Below the pieces are notes generated by a model that searched no databases, was not told the DNA's origin, and saw only the letters and a list, made by a program, of their open reading frames with translations. Shown piece after piece: positions 16,111 to 22,922 of a stretch of DNA of 32,698 bases; positions within the stretch are counted from its first letter, which is position 1, and every line of letters begins with the position of its first letter. The position numbers and the translations under genes were made by a program. This stretch comes from Variovorax sp. (GTDB taxonomy: Bacteria > Pseudomonadota > Gammaproteobacteria > Burkholderiales > Burkholderiaceae_C): NCBI GenBank assembly GCA_017744935.1, contig JAGIAI010000053.1, forward strand, positions 1 through 32,698. Direction: 5' to 3'.

Positions 16111-17366
16111 CACGCTTTCTCGAAAGCCGGCAGCTTCTTCGGCACCGCATGGTTCGCGAGCGTGACGTACACCGGCAGCCCGTTGCTGTAGGTCGGATAG
16201 TCCTCGCCCTGGATCAGCGGCAACAGATAGCGACGGCACTTGTCGGTGATGCCGTAGCCGTCTTCCGAGATGAAATCGCGCGGCATGAACTTCTCGGTGT
16301 TCGCGACCGCATCGAGCGGCGCGGTGCCGATGCGGTATTGATAGGGCTCGTCGGAAATGCGCTCGATGGTCGGCATCACCGAGTTCTTGCCTTCCAGCGC
16401 CAGCTCGACCGCGCGCTGCCCGAGCTCGTACGCCTGCTTCACGTCCGTCGCCGATGCAATGTGACGCGCCGCGCGCTGCAGGTAATCCGCAACGGCCCAG
16501 TGGAACTTGTGGCCCAGTGCCTCCTTGACCATCTGCGCCACCACTGGTGCGGCACCGCCAAGCTGTGCATGTCCGAAGGCGTCCTTCGTTCCCTGTTCAG
16601 CGATGAAGGTCCCGTCGGGATGGTGGCAGCCTTCGGACACCACGACCGTGCAGTACCCGTGGTACTTCACCAGCGCATCCACGCGCGCGAGAAACGCGGG
16701 CTGATCGAACGGAATTTCCGGAAACAGGATCACCACTGGAACGCCCTGATCGGCGACCAGCCCGCCGGCCGCGGCGATCCATCCCGCGTGCCGGCCCATC
16801 ACCTCGATCACGAACACCTTGGTCGATGTCGCCGCCATCGAGCGCACATCCATCGAGGCTTCGAGCGTCGATACCGCCACGTACTTCGCGACCGAGCCGA
16901 AGCCCGGACAGCAGTCGGTGATGGGCAGATCGTTGTCGATGGTCTTCGGCACATGGATCGCCTGCAGCGGATAGCCCATCGACTGCGACAACTGGCTCAC
17001 CTTGAAGCAGGTATCGGCCGAATCGCCGCCGCCGTTGTAGAAGAAGTAGCCGATGTCGTGCGCCTTGAAGACTTCGATCAGCCGCTCGTACTCGCGCCGG
17101 TTCTTTTCGAGCGACTTCAGCTTGTAGCGGCACGAGCCGAACGCGCCCGAAGGCGTCGTGCGCAGCGCGGCGATCGCTTCGGCCGATTCACGGCTGGTGT
17201 CGATGAGATCCTCTGCGAGCGCGCCGAGGATGCCGTTGCGGCCCGCATACACGGTGCCGATGCGGTCAGGATGCCGGCGAGCCGTTTCAATCACGCCGCA
17301 GGCCGACGCGTTGATCACGGAAGTGACGCCGCCGGACTGGGCGTAGAAGGCGTTGAGGATGGGCAT
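16110..17366 (-). CDS. 6-phosphofructokinase, probably pyrophosphate-dependent
   Basis: Cytosolic enzyme phosphorylating fructose-6-phosphate. The 418-residue product has the PFK motifs AQSGGVTSVINA (~9-20), the phosphoryl-donor loop GGGDS (112-116), PKTIDND (140-146) with the catalytic Asp, and MGRHAGWIAAAGG (190-202). Two residues that separate donor types can be read. D115 sits where ATP-dependent PfkA has glycine (GGDGS). K141 sits where ATP enzymes have glycine (PGTIDND). In characterised PFKs this Asp/Lys pair goes with pyrophosphate as donor, so the enzyme is probably reversible PPi-PFK. This is family inference, not proof. ATG 17366 gives MPILNAFYAQSGG, and the frame is open nine codons further. 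The gene lies 45 bases after the acyl-CoA dehydrogenase stop and is coupled to the CWC gene. Confidence 0.92.
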   Translation of the reverse strand: MPILNAFYAQSGGVTSVINASACGVIETARRHPDRIGTVYAGRNGILGALAEDLIDTSRESAEAIAALRTTPSGAFGSCRYKLKSLEKNRREYERLIEVFKAHDIGYFFYNGGGDSADTCFKVSQLSQSMGYPLQAIHVPKTIDNDLPITDCCPGFGSVAKYVAVSTLEASMDVRSMAATSTKVFVIEVMGRHAGWIAAAGGLVADQGVPVVILFPEIPFDQPAFLARVDALVKYHGYCTVVVSEGCHHPDGTFIAEQGTKDAFGHAQLGGAAPVVAQMVKEALGHKFHWAVADYLQRAARHIASATDVKQAYELGQRAVELALEGKNSVMPTIERISDEPYQYRIGTAPLDAVANTEKFMPRDFISEDGYGITDKCRRYLLPLIQGEDYPTYSNGLPVYVTLANHAVPKKLPAFEKA

Positions 17367-17411
17367 GCGGCATTCTCCCGCAGCCCTCCGCACGTTTCCA
17401 GTGGGGCGAAC

Positions 17412-18575
17412 TCAGCGGCCGGGAAGGCCCATCGAGCGCGTGATCACCTCTTTCATGATCTCGTTCGTGCCGCCGTAGATGCGCTGCACCCGCGCATCGG
17501 CATAGGCACGCGTCACGGGGTATTCCCACATGAAGCCGTAGCCGCCGTGCAGTTGCACGCAGTCATCCATGACTTTGCATTGCAGGTCGCTCGTCCAGTA
17601 CTTGGCCATGCTGGCGGTCGCGGTGTCGAGCTTCTGCTGCATGAGCAGGTCGAGGCACTTGTCGACGAACACCTGCGCGATCTGCACCTGCGTCTGCAGT
17701 TCGGCGAGCGTGTAGCGCGTGTTCTGGTAGGCGGCGACCGGTTGGCCGAACACCTTGCGGTCCTTCACGTAGGCGACGGTCTGGTCGATCGCGGACTGCG
17801 ACGCTGCCACCGCGCCGATCGCGATCTGCAGGCGCTCCCACGGCAACTGCTCCATCAGGCAAACGAAGCCGCGGTTCTCCTGCGCCTTGCCGCCGAGCAG
17901 GGCATCGGCCGGTACGCGCACATCGTTGAAGAACAGCTCCGACGTGTCCTGCGCCTTCAGGCCGAGCTTCTTCAGTCGCTTGCCCTTTTCGAAGCCGGGC
18001 GTGCCGCGCTCGATCAGGAAAAGACTGGTGCCCTTCGCGCCTGCGGCCGGGTCGGTCTTCGCGACGACGATCACCAGATCGGCATGCCATCCGTTGGTGA
18101 TGAAGGTCTTGCTTCCGTTGATCACGTAGCTGCCGTCCGCCTGCTTCAGCGCGGTCGTCCGCACCGCTTGCAGGTCGCTGCCGGCGGAAGGCTCGCTCAT
18201 CGCGATCGCGCCGATCATCTCGCCGCTCGCGAGCTTGGGCAGTACGTTCCTCTTCTGCGCCTCGGTGCCGTAGTGCAGGATGTAGGGCGCCACGATGTCG
18301 CTGTGCAGACCGAAGCCGACGCCAGTGAAGCCGCGCGCCCACAACTCCTCGTACTGGATGGCCGAATAGAGCAGGTCGGCATCCGAGCCGCCGTACTCCT
18401 CCGGCATCGTCATGCAGAGAAAACCGTTCTCGCCGGCCTTGTTCCAGACCGCGCGATCGACGTAGCCCTGGTCTTCCCAGGCTTCATGGAAAGGCGCGAT
18501 CTCCTTGTCCATGAAGCGGCGGAAGCTGTCGCGGAAGGTCTCGTGGTCGGGTGTGAAAAGTGTGCGTTCGATCAT
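17412..18575 (-). CDS. Acyl-CoA dehydrogenase, long-chain-type catalytic layout
   Basis: Cytosolic flavoenzyme making the trans-2 double bond in acyl-CoA, first step of beta-oxidation. The 387-residue product has all three domains. SEPSAGSDLQAVRT (127-140) and the FAD/substrate segment NGSKTFITNGWHADLVIVVAKT (~153-174) are visible, and the C-terminus carries LHGGYGFMWEYPVTRAYADARVQRIYGGTNEIMKEVI. At the position where short- and medium-chain enzymes have the catalytic Glu (YEGT) this one has Gly (YGGT, G368). A Glu is instead present in LPWERL (E247), matching the LPQERL Glu of long-chain acyl-CoA dehydrogenase. This points to the long-chain/isovaleryl type of active site. The start lies 6 bases after the upstream enoyl-CoA hydratase stop. 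An electron-transfer flavoprotein must be encoded elsewhere. Confidence 0.94.
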   Translation of the reverse strand: MIERTLFTPDHETFRDSFRRFMDKEIAPFHEAWEDQGYVDRAVWNKAGENGFLCMTMPEEYGGSDADLLYSAIQYEELWARGFTGVGFGLHSDIVAPYILHYGTEAQKRNVLPKLASGEMIGAIAMSEPSAGSDLQAVRTTALKQADGSYVINGSKTFITNGWHADLVIVVAKTDPAAGAKGTSLFLIERGTPGFEKGKRLKKLGLKAQDTSELFFNDVRVPADALLGGKAQENRGFVCLMEQLPWERLQIAIGAVAASQSAIDQTVAYVKDRKVFGQPVAAYQNTRYTLAELQTQVQIAQVFVDKCLDLLMQQKLDTATASMAKYWTSDLQCKVMDDCVQLHGGYGFMWEYPVTRAYADARVQRIYGGTNEIMKEVITRSMGLPGR

Positions 18576-18581
18576 CGGGAT

Positions 18582-19379
18582 TCAGCGTGGAGGAAAGACG
18601 GGGGCGCGCTTCTGCAGGAAGGCCATGACGCCTTCGGCAAACGTGGGCTGGTCGAGCAGTTCGCGCTGGCGTTCGCTTTCGTAGTGCAACTGTTCGGAGA
18701 GCGAATGCCGCTCCGATACCTCGATCGCCTTGCGCGCTTCGAGCACCGCATGCGCCGGCAGCCTTGCGAGGCGCTGCGCGATCTTCTGCGCTTCGAGCAG
18801 CAGCAGATCGTCATCGATGCACGACCAGATCAGGCCCCATTGCGCAGCCGCCTCGGCACCGAGCTTCTCGTCAAGCAGCGCCATGCCCATCGCGCGCGCC
18901 GGCCCGACGCGCCGGGGAATGAACCAGGTGCAACCGAGGTCCGGCACGATGCCGAGCTTTGGCAGAAAGGGCAGGTAGAAATACGCGCTGCGTGCCGCGA
19001 CCACGATGTCGCATGCCAGTGCCACGCCGACGCCTGCGCCAGCCGCAGGTCCGTTGACCGCACACACCACCGGCACGGGCAGCGCGCGGATTTCCTCGAT
19101 CAGCGGATGGCTCATCTCCTGCATCCAGTCGGCGGTGCGGTTGCCGAGCGTCTTGCCATCGTCGGGCGGATTCATCGAACTCAGGTCCGCGCCCACGCAA
19201 AAGGCCTTCCCAGCCCCAGTGAGCACCACGGCGCGGATTTCGGGATGCATGCGCACGCGCGCGAGGCTGTCGCGCAGGCCTTGCTGAAGTTCGAGCGCGA
19301 TTGGATTCAGCTTGGCCGGCAGATTCAGCGTGATCGTCGCGATGCCGTCGTTGACCTCGTAGAGAACGCTGTCGTTCAT
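18582..19379 (-). CDS. Enoyl-CoA hydratase/isomerase family protein, PaaG-like active site
   Basis: Crotonase-fold enzyme of 265 residues acting on acyl-CoA. The oxyanion-hole segments are AVVLTGAGKAFCVGADLSSM (51-70) and NGPAAGAGVGVALACDIVVA (109-128). The two glutamates used by classical hydratases are absent: GVGVALACDI replaces the GCELAMMCDI type, and LPFLPKLGIVPDLGCTW replaces the QPEI segment. An Asp in the VPD-x-G motif (D147) is where PaaG-type isomerases have their catalytic Asp. I therefore infer isomerase or another crotonase activity rather than plain hydration. ATG 19379 begins 1 base after the thiolase stop, and the acyl-CoA dehydrogenase start follows 6 bases after its own stop. 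This compact spacing supports one transcript and a shared pathway. Confidence 0.88.
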   Translation of the reverse strand: MNDSVLYEVNDGIATITLNLPAKLNPIALELQQGLRDSLARVRMHPEIRAVVLTGAGKAFCVGADLSSMNPPDDGKTLGNRTADWMQEMSHPLIEEIRALPVPVVCAVNGPAAGAGVGVALACDIVVAARSAYFYLPFLPKLGIVPDLGCTWFIPRRVGPARAMGMALLDEKLGAEAAAQWGLIWSCIDDDLLLLEAQKIAQRLARLPAHAVLEARKAIEVSERHSLSEQLHYESERQRELLDQPTFAEGVMAFLQKRAPVFPPR

Positions 19380-19380
19380 G

Positions 19381-20559
19381 TCACAGCCGCTCCACGATGG
19401 TGACATTGGCCATGCCGCCGCCTTCGCACATCGTCTGCAGGCCGTAGCGCTTGCCGCGCTGGCCGAGTGCATTCACCAGCGTCGTCATCAGCTTGGTGCC
19501 AGACGCGCCCAGCGGATGCCCGAGCGCGATCGCGCCGCCGTTGACATTGAGCCGCGCCGGGTCGGCGCCCAGCTTCTGTAGCCAGGCGAGCGGCACGGGC
19601 GCGAAGGCCTCGTTGACTTCGAAGAGATCGATGTCGTCGATCTTCATGCCGGCGCGTTGAAGCGCGCGCTCGGTCGCGGGAATCGGCGCTTCCAGCATGA
19701 TGACCGGGTCGTGTCCCATCACGCTCATGTGATGGATGCGCGCGAGCGGCTTCACGCCCAGCGCCTTCAGGCCGCGCTCGTTGACCACCAGAACACCGCT
19801 CGCGCCGTCGCAGATCTGGCTCGCGGTGGCGGCGGTGCAGCGTCCGCCTTCGGCGATCAGCTTCACGCCCGCGATGGACTCCAGAGTGGCATCGAAGCGG
19901 ATGCCTTCGTCGATGGTGTGCATCTCGCCGCTCGCGGAGCCGTCAGCAAGGCGGATCTCCACCGGCACGATCTCGTCCTTGAATGCGCCTTCGCGCGTGG
20001 CGGCGATCGCGCGCTTGTGGCTTTCGAGTGCGTAGCGGTCGAGCGCGTCCTTCTCGATGCCGTAGTTCCTGGCGATCATCTCCGCGCCGGTGAACTGGCT
20101 GAACTCCACGCCGGGGTAACGCTTCTGCATCGCCGGGCTCATGTAGATGCCGAGCCCTGCCTTCGCCGGTAGCGCGTTGGGCGTGAACATCGGCACGCGC
20201 GTCATGCTTTCGACGCCAGCGGCGATCACCGCATCCATCGCGCCGGACATCACCGCTTGCGCCGCGAAATGCAGCGCCTGCTGCGACGAGCCGCATTGCC
20301 GGTCCACCGAAGTCCCGGGCACCGATTCGGGCAGCTTCGATGCGAGCACCGCGTTGCGCGCGACGTTGGTCGCCTGCTCGCCGACCTGGCTGACGCAGCC
20401 CAGGATGACGTCCTCGACGAGCGCCGGATCAATGCCGCTGCGCGTCACGAGTGCGTCGATGACCTGCGCTGCGAGGTCGACCGGGTGCCAGCCCGCGAGC
20501 TTGCCGCCGCGCCGGCCGCCGGCGGTCCGGCCGGTGGCCACGATGAATGCTTCTGCCAT
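19381..20559 (-). CDS. Acetyl-CoA acyltransferase (thiolase)
   Basis: Thiolase of 392 residues, catalysing reversible cleavage of 3-ketoacyl-CoA with CoA. The complete catalytic set is visible: nucleophile C89 in VDRQCGSSQQ, H348 in GHPLGASG and C378 in MCEGGGMAN, with NEAFAPV around residue 317. Whether it is degradative (beta-oxidation) or biosynthetic cannot be decided from sequence, but its place at the head of a run with an enoyl-CoA hydratase/isomerase and an acyl-CoA dehydrogenase favours fatty acyl-CoA degradation. ATG 20559 gives MAEAFIVATGRT, a standard thiolase start, with GGAGAG-type purines not well placed upstream on this strand. The upstream DUF2917 gene is 93 bases away on the same strand. 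Confidence 0.95.
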   Translation of the reverse strand: MAEAFIVATGRTAGGRRGGKLAGWHPVDLAAQVIDALVTRSGIDPALVEDVILGCVSQVGEQATNVARNAVLASKLPESVPGTSVDRQCGSSQQALHFAAQAVMSGAMDAVIAAGVESMTRVPMFTPNALPAKAGLGIYMSPAMQKRYPGVEFSQFTGAEMIARNYGIEKDALDRYALESHKRAIAATREGAFKDEIVPVEIRLADGSASGEMHTIDEGIRFDATLESIAGVKLIAEGGRCTAATASQICDGASGVLVVNERGLKALGVKPLARIHHMSVMGHDPVIMLEAPIPATERALQRAGMKIDDIDLFEVNEAFAPVPLAWLQKLGADPARLNVNGGAIALGHPLGASGTKLMTTLVNALGQRGKRYGLQTMCEGGGMANVTIVERL

Positions 20560-20613
20560 GGAGAGTCCCTTCGTCCGAGTGATGAGACCCGGCGCGGAGG
20601 GCGATCCGGAGTG

Positions 20614-20643
20614 CCGGGCAAACGTCGATGGTTCGACGCCCGG
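20614..20643. other. Hairpin-forming inverted repeat between DUF2917 gene and thiolase gene
   Basis: CGTCGA-TGGT-TCGACG (20623-20638) is flanked by CCGGG (20614-20618) and CCCGG (20639-20643), giving an 11-bp stem with a four-base bulge on one side. It begins 9 bases after the DUF2917 stop. No T-run follows in either direction, so it may be an RNA stabiliser or attenuator rather than an intrinsic terminator. Confidence 0.4.
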
Positions 20644-20652
20644 CCGGTCAGG

Positions 20653-20970
20653 TCAAGCCGGGGACATCCCGTGGAGCCAGAGTCGCCAAGGCGACGTGAC
20701 TTGCCGCGGCGCTTCCTGCGCGACTGCAACGGAAAGGCGCTTTGCCGAGAAGCGCACGCACGACGACTCCAGCGCCGCGACCAGCGCGCGCTCATGCGAA
20801 TCGCTGCGGAAGTGCTCGCCGGGATTCAGGACGATGTCGCGCCGGTCGTGGTCGAGCGTGATCCACACCGCGCCGCTGGTGCACTCGATGTCCACCTCGT
20901 GCGCATCGGGCAGCGTGAAGATCGCTTTCTTGGGCAGGCTGAGGGAAAGGCGTTGCGGACGGGGGGTCAT
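20653..20970 (-). CDS. DUF2917 family protein
   Basis: Small protein of 105 residues. The core (LSLSLPKKAIFTLPDAHEVDIECTSGAVWITLDHDRRDIVLNPGEHFRSD, in pieces) has the pattern of DUF2917: a short beta-rich domain with VWIT.D...D..L.PGE. No function is known for the family. There is no signal peptide or membrane segment. ATG 20970 is preceded by AAGGAG at good spacing (8 bases), better than the in-frame upstream ATG at 20985. It is divergent from a GcvA-like LysR gene, and the spacer holds overlapping promoters and a perfect inverted repeat, so it is probably a direct target of that regulator. In my recollection DUF2917 genes often neighbour LysR genes in this family of bacteria. Confidence 0.85.
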   Translation of the reverse strand: MTPRPQRLSLSLPKKAIFTLPDAHEVDIECTSGAVWITLDHDRRDIVLNPGEHFRSDSHERALVAALESSCVRFSAKRLSVAVAQEAPRQVTSPWRLWLHGMSPA

Positions 20971-20979
20971 GGCGGCTCC

Positions 20980-21007
20980 TTGCATTCGTTCTACGAATGA
21001 ATATAGT
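20980..21007 (+). promoter_or_regulatory. Putative promoter of the LysR gene
   Basis: TTGCAT (20980-20985), a 16-base spacer, and TATAGT (21002-21007, five of six consensus bases). Start would be near 21014, downstream of the first in-frame ATG (20997), which therefore cannot be the translation start if this promoter is used. Confidence 0.5.
20983..20999. promoter_or_regulatory. LysR-type operator palindrome in DUF2917/lysR spacer
   Basis: CATTCGT-TCT-ACGAATG is a perfect inverted repeat with 7-base arms and contains the T-N11-A arrangement typical of LysR-type sites. It covers the expected DUF2917 transcription start (~20993) and the spacer of the lysR promoter, so one bound regulator could affect both genes. 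Confidence 0.6.
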
Positions 21008-21028
21008 CATCCGACCTCTCTCTGTCAT
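21000..21028 (-). promoter_or_regulatory. Putative promoter of the DUF2917 gene
   Basis: On the - strand ATGACA (21028-21023), a 17-base spacer, and TATATT (21005-21000): each hexamer matches five of six consensus bases. The -10 overlaps the -10 of the divergent lysR promoter. The leader would be about 22 bases and include the AAGGAG ribosome-binding site. Confidence 0.6.
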
Positions 21029-21086
21029 ACGGTCATTCGGAACTCGTTGCATGCGTCCAGAGAATGTGAAACCGCTTCCTTCGCCA

Positions 21087-21986
21087 ATGGCCGAATTGCC
21101 GCCGCTAGAACTCCTGCGCAGCTTCGAAGCCTCAGCGCGCACCCTGAGCTTCACCGAAGCGGCGGTCGAACTTTTCGTTACCCAATCGGCGGTCAGCCGG
21201 CAGATCCAGCAACTTGAAGCGAGCCTTGGCGTGATGCTGTTCGAGCGCCGCCACCGCGCACTGGCGCTGACGGACGCCGGTCGCATCTACCAGCGCGCCG
21301 TTGTGGAGAGCCTGGAGCGGCTCCGCGACGCTTCCGCCCGCGTGCGCGCCGCGCCTACGCCGCGCCAGATCGCGCTCACGACGACGCCGGGCTTTGCGTC
21401 GCTCTGGCTCATTCCGCGACTTGCGCGCTTCACCGCCGATCACCCGCTGGTCGACGTGCGTGTCTCGGCCACGCTCGAGGTGTTGGATCTTGAACGCAGC
21501 CGCCTCGATATCGCGGTGCGCTTCGTGCCGATCGAGCGCGGCACGGGCCCGACGCTGTTCGAGGAATCGGTGATGCCTCTTTGTGCGCCGCATATCGCGA
21601 CGGCCTTGCGCGCGCCGAGTGATCTGGTCGACCAGACGCTGCTCACCGTCGACTTGCCCAACCATGCCGAAGCGCCTACTGCCGATTGGGAGCCCTGGCT
21701 CGAAGTCATGCGCCTCACCGAGCTGCGCATGAAGAGCACTATGCGGTTCACCCAGTACGCGGACGCCGTCGCCGCCGCAGTGGCGGGGCAGGGTGTGGTC
21801 ATCGGGCGACTGCCGCTGCTGCGCGAACTCGTGCGATCGGGCCAACTCGTAGCGCCTTTCGGCGAGGGCGCGGCATCGCGCCGGGGCTATTTCATCGAGA
21901 CATCTCGCCGTGCCGCGACCAATGCGGATGCGCAGGATTTCGTGCGCTGGCTGCGCACAGAAGCCGAAGCGGCGCAGCGCGGCTGA
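21087..21986 (+). CDS. LysR-family regulator, GcvA-like
   Basis: DNA-binding transcription regulator of 299 residues from ATG 21087. The N-terminal winged helix-turn-helix reads LRSFEASARTLSFTEAAVELFVTQSAVSRQIQQLEASLGVMLFERR (given in parts: helix 1 LRSFEASARTLSF, recognition helix QSAVSRQIQQLE). A LysR substrate-binding domain follows (TTTPGFASLWLIPRLARF). The family start PPLELLRSFEA sits just after MAEL. Earlier in-frame ATGs at 20997 and 21051 exist. The first overlaps the palindrome and precedes the predicted transcription start, so 21087 (or 21051) is preferred. It is divergent from DUF2917, and a perfect LysR-type palindrome lies between them, suggesting autoregulation. The ligand is unknown. 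Confidence 0.88.
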   Translation: MAELPPLELLRSFEASARTLSFTEAAVELFVTQSAVSRQIQQLEASLGVMLFERRHRALALTDAGRIYQRAVVESLERLRDASARVRAAPTPRQIALTTTPGFASLWLIPRLARFTADHPLVDVRVSATLEVLDLERSRLDIAVRFVPIERGTGPTLFEESVMPLCAPHIATALRAPSDLVDQTLLTVDLPNHAEAPTADWEPWLEVMRLTELRMKSTMRFTQYADAVAAAVAGQGVVIGRLPLLRELVRSGQLVAPFGEGAASRRGYFIETSRRAATNADAQDFVRWLRTEAEAAQRG

Positions 21987-22052
21987 CCAAGCGCATTAAA
22001 GTGGAGGGCTTGGCCGTTTTGGCGGTCTTGCATCCACCGACCCGATATTCCG

Positions 22053-22859
22053 ATGACCTCGATGATCGACAACGACGCTGCCGCGCCCGCGGCTCCTGCT
22101 GTACCTGCGGCGCCCACCGCACCTGACGCGACTACCGCTCCCAGAAAGCGCCGCCGCCGTGGTGGTTCGCAGAAGGCCAGGCCTGCCGAAGCGACGGCAG
22201 CCGGCCAGCAAGCTGCGCAGCAGCCCACCCAGAAGGCCCAAAAGACCCAGAAAGGCCAGAAGCCCGCGCGGAAGGTGCACCCGGTGCTCGAGCGCCTCTT
22301 CGAGCTCTACCCGAAGATGTTCGGCGCGCGTTTCCTGCCGCTCAAGCTCGGCGCCTACCAGGACTTGCTTGCGGCGCATCCCGACGAGTTCAAGAAGGAA
22401 GACCTCAAGATCGCGCTCGGCTTGCATGCGCGCTCCACGCGATACCTGGAGGCGGTCGCTGCGGGCGAGCAACGCCATGACCTGAACGGCGTCCCGGTCG
22501 AACCGGTTGCGCCGGAGCATGTGCATCACGCGATCCTCGAAGTCTTCAAGCGCCGCCAGGCGCGCACCGGCGAGGATCTGCGTCCGAAGCTGCGCGAGCG
22601 ACTCGTCGCGGCCATCGAAGCCTCGGGCCTTTCGCGCGAGGACTACGTGCTTGCGATGCGCGGCGGCGACGAGATGACGAATACAGTGCTCGACGAAGCC
22701 TTCGCGGAGGTCGGCGCGCGCACCGCGAAGCGCGAGGCGCTTCGGCGTGCCTTCGAGGCCAGTGGCAAGTCCGTTGCGGAATTTGCCGAGATGTATGGCA
22801 TGAAGCCGGTGGAAGTCGAGCGGACATTGCAGCAAGCGGCGTCACAGAAGACCGCATAG
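22053..22859 (+). CDS. ProQ/FinO-family RNA-binding protein
   Basis: Predicted RNA chaperone of 268 residues. Residues 1-72 are low-complexity, rich in Ala, Pro, Gln and Lys, with a basic patch RKRRRRGG (31-38) and repeated QKAQKTQKGQKPARK, probably disordered and RNA-contacting. The FinO/ProQ domain follows: HPVLERLFELYPKMFGARFLPLKLG (~76-100), with DLKIALGLHARSTRYLEAV and a conserved basic/aromatic surface. The C-terminal ~90 residues (KRRQARTGEDLRPKLRERLV onwards) have helical character and end in EMYGMKPVEVERTLQQA. Family members bind small RNAs and mRNA 3' ends. ATG 22053 gives MTSMIDNDA; an in-frame ATG at 22062 is also possible. The gene starts 66 bases after the LysR stop on the same strand and ends at a strong terminator. 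Confidence 0.9.
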   Translation: MTSMIDNDAAAPAAPAVPAAPTAPDATTAPRKRRRRGGSQKARPAEATAAGQQAAQQPTQKAQKTQKGQKPARKVHPVLERLFELYPKMFGARFLPLKLGAYQDLLAAHPDEFKKEDLKIALGLHARSTRYLEAVAAGEQRHDLNGVPVEPVAPEHVHHAILEVFKRRQARTGEDLRPKLRERLVAAIEASGLSREDYVLAMRGGDEMTNTVLDEAFAEVGARTAKREALRRAFEASGKSVAEFAEMYGMKPVEVERTLQQAASQKTA

Positions 22860-22879
22860 CGATTCGGCGCACCAAAGAA

Positions 22880-22906
22880 AAACGGCACCCTGGGGTGCCG
22901 TTTTTT
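22880..22906. terminator. Bidirectional terminator between proQ-like gene and glcB
   Basis: AACGGCACC-CTGG-GGTGCCGTT forms a near-perfect stem followed by TTTTTT on the + strand. On the - strand the same stem is followed by TTTTTCTTT. It can end both convergent transcripts and lies 20 bases after the proQ-like stop. Confidence 0.9.
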
Positions 22907-22922
22907 CATTCACCGAGGTGGA

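Noticed and set aside
15993..19403. A 1136-codon open frame on the + strand opposite the phosphofructokinase, dehydrogenase and crotonase genes
   Set aside because: It is antisense to three genes with clear family motifs, and its product is Arg/His/Ala-rich with no recognisable domain. Long antisense frames are expected in sequence this GC-rich.
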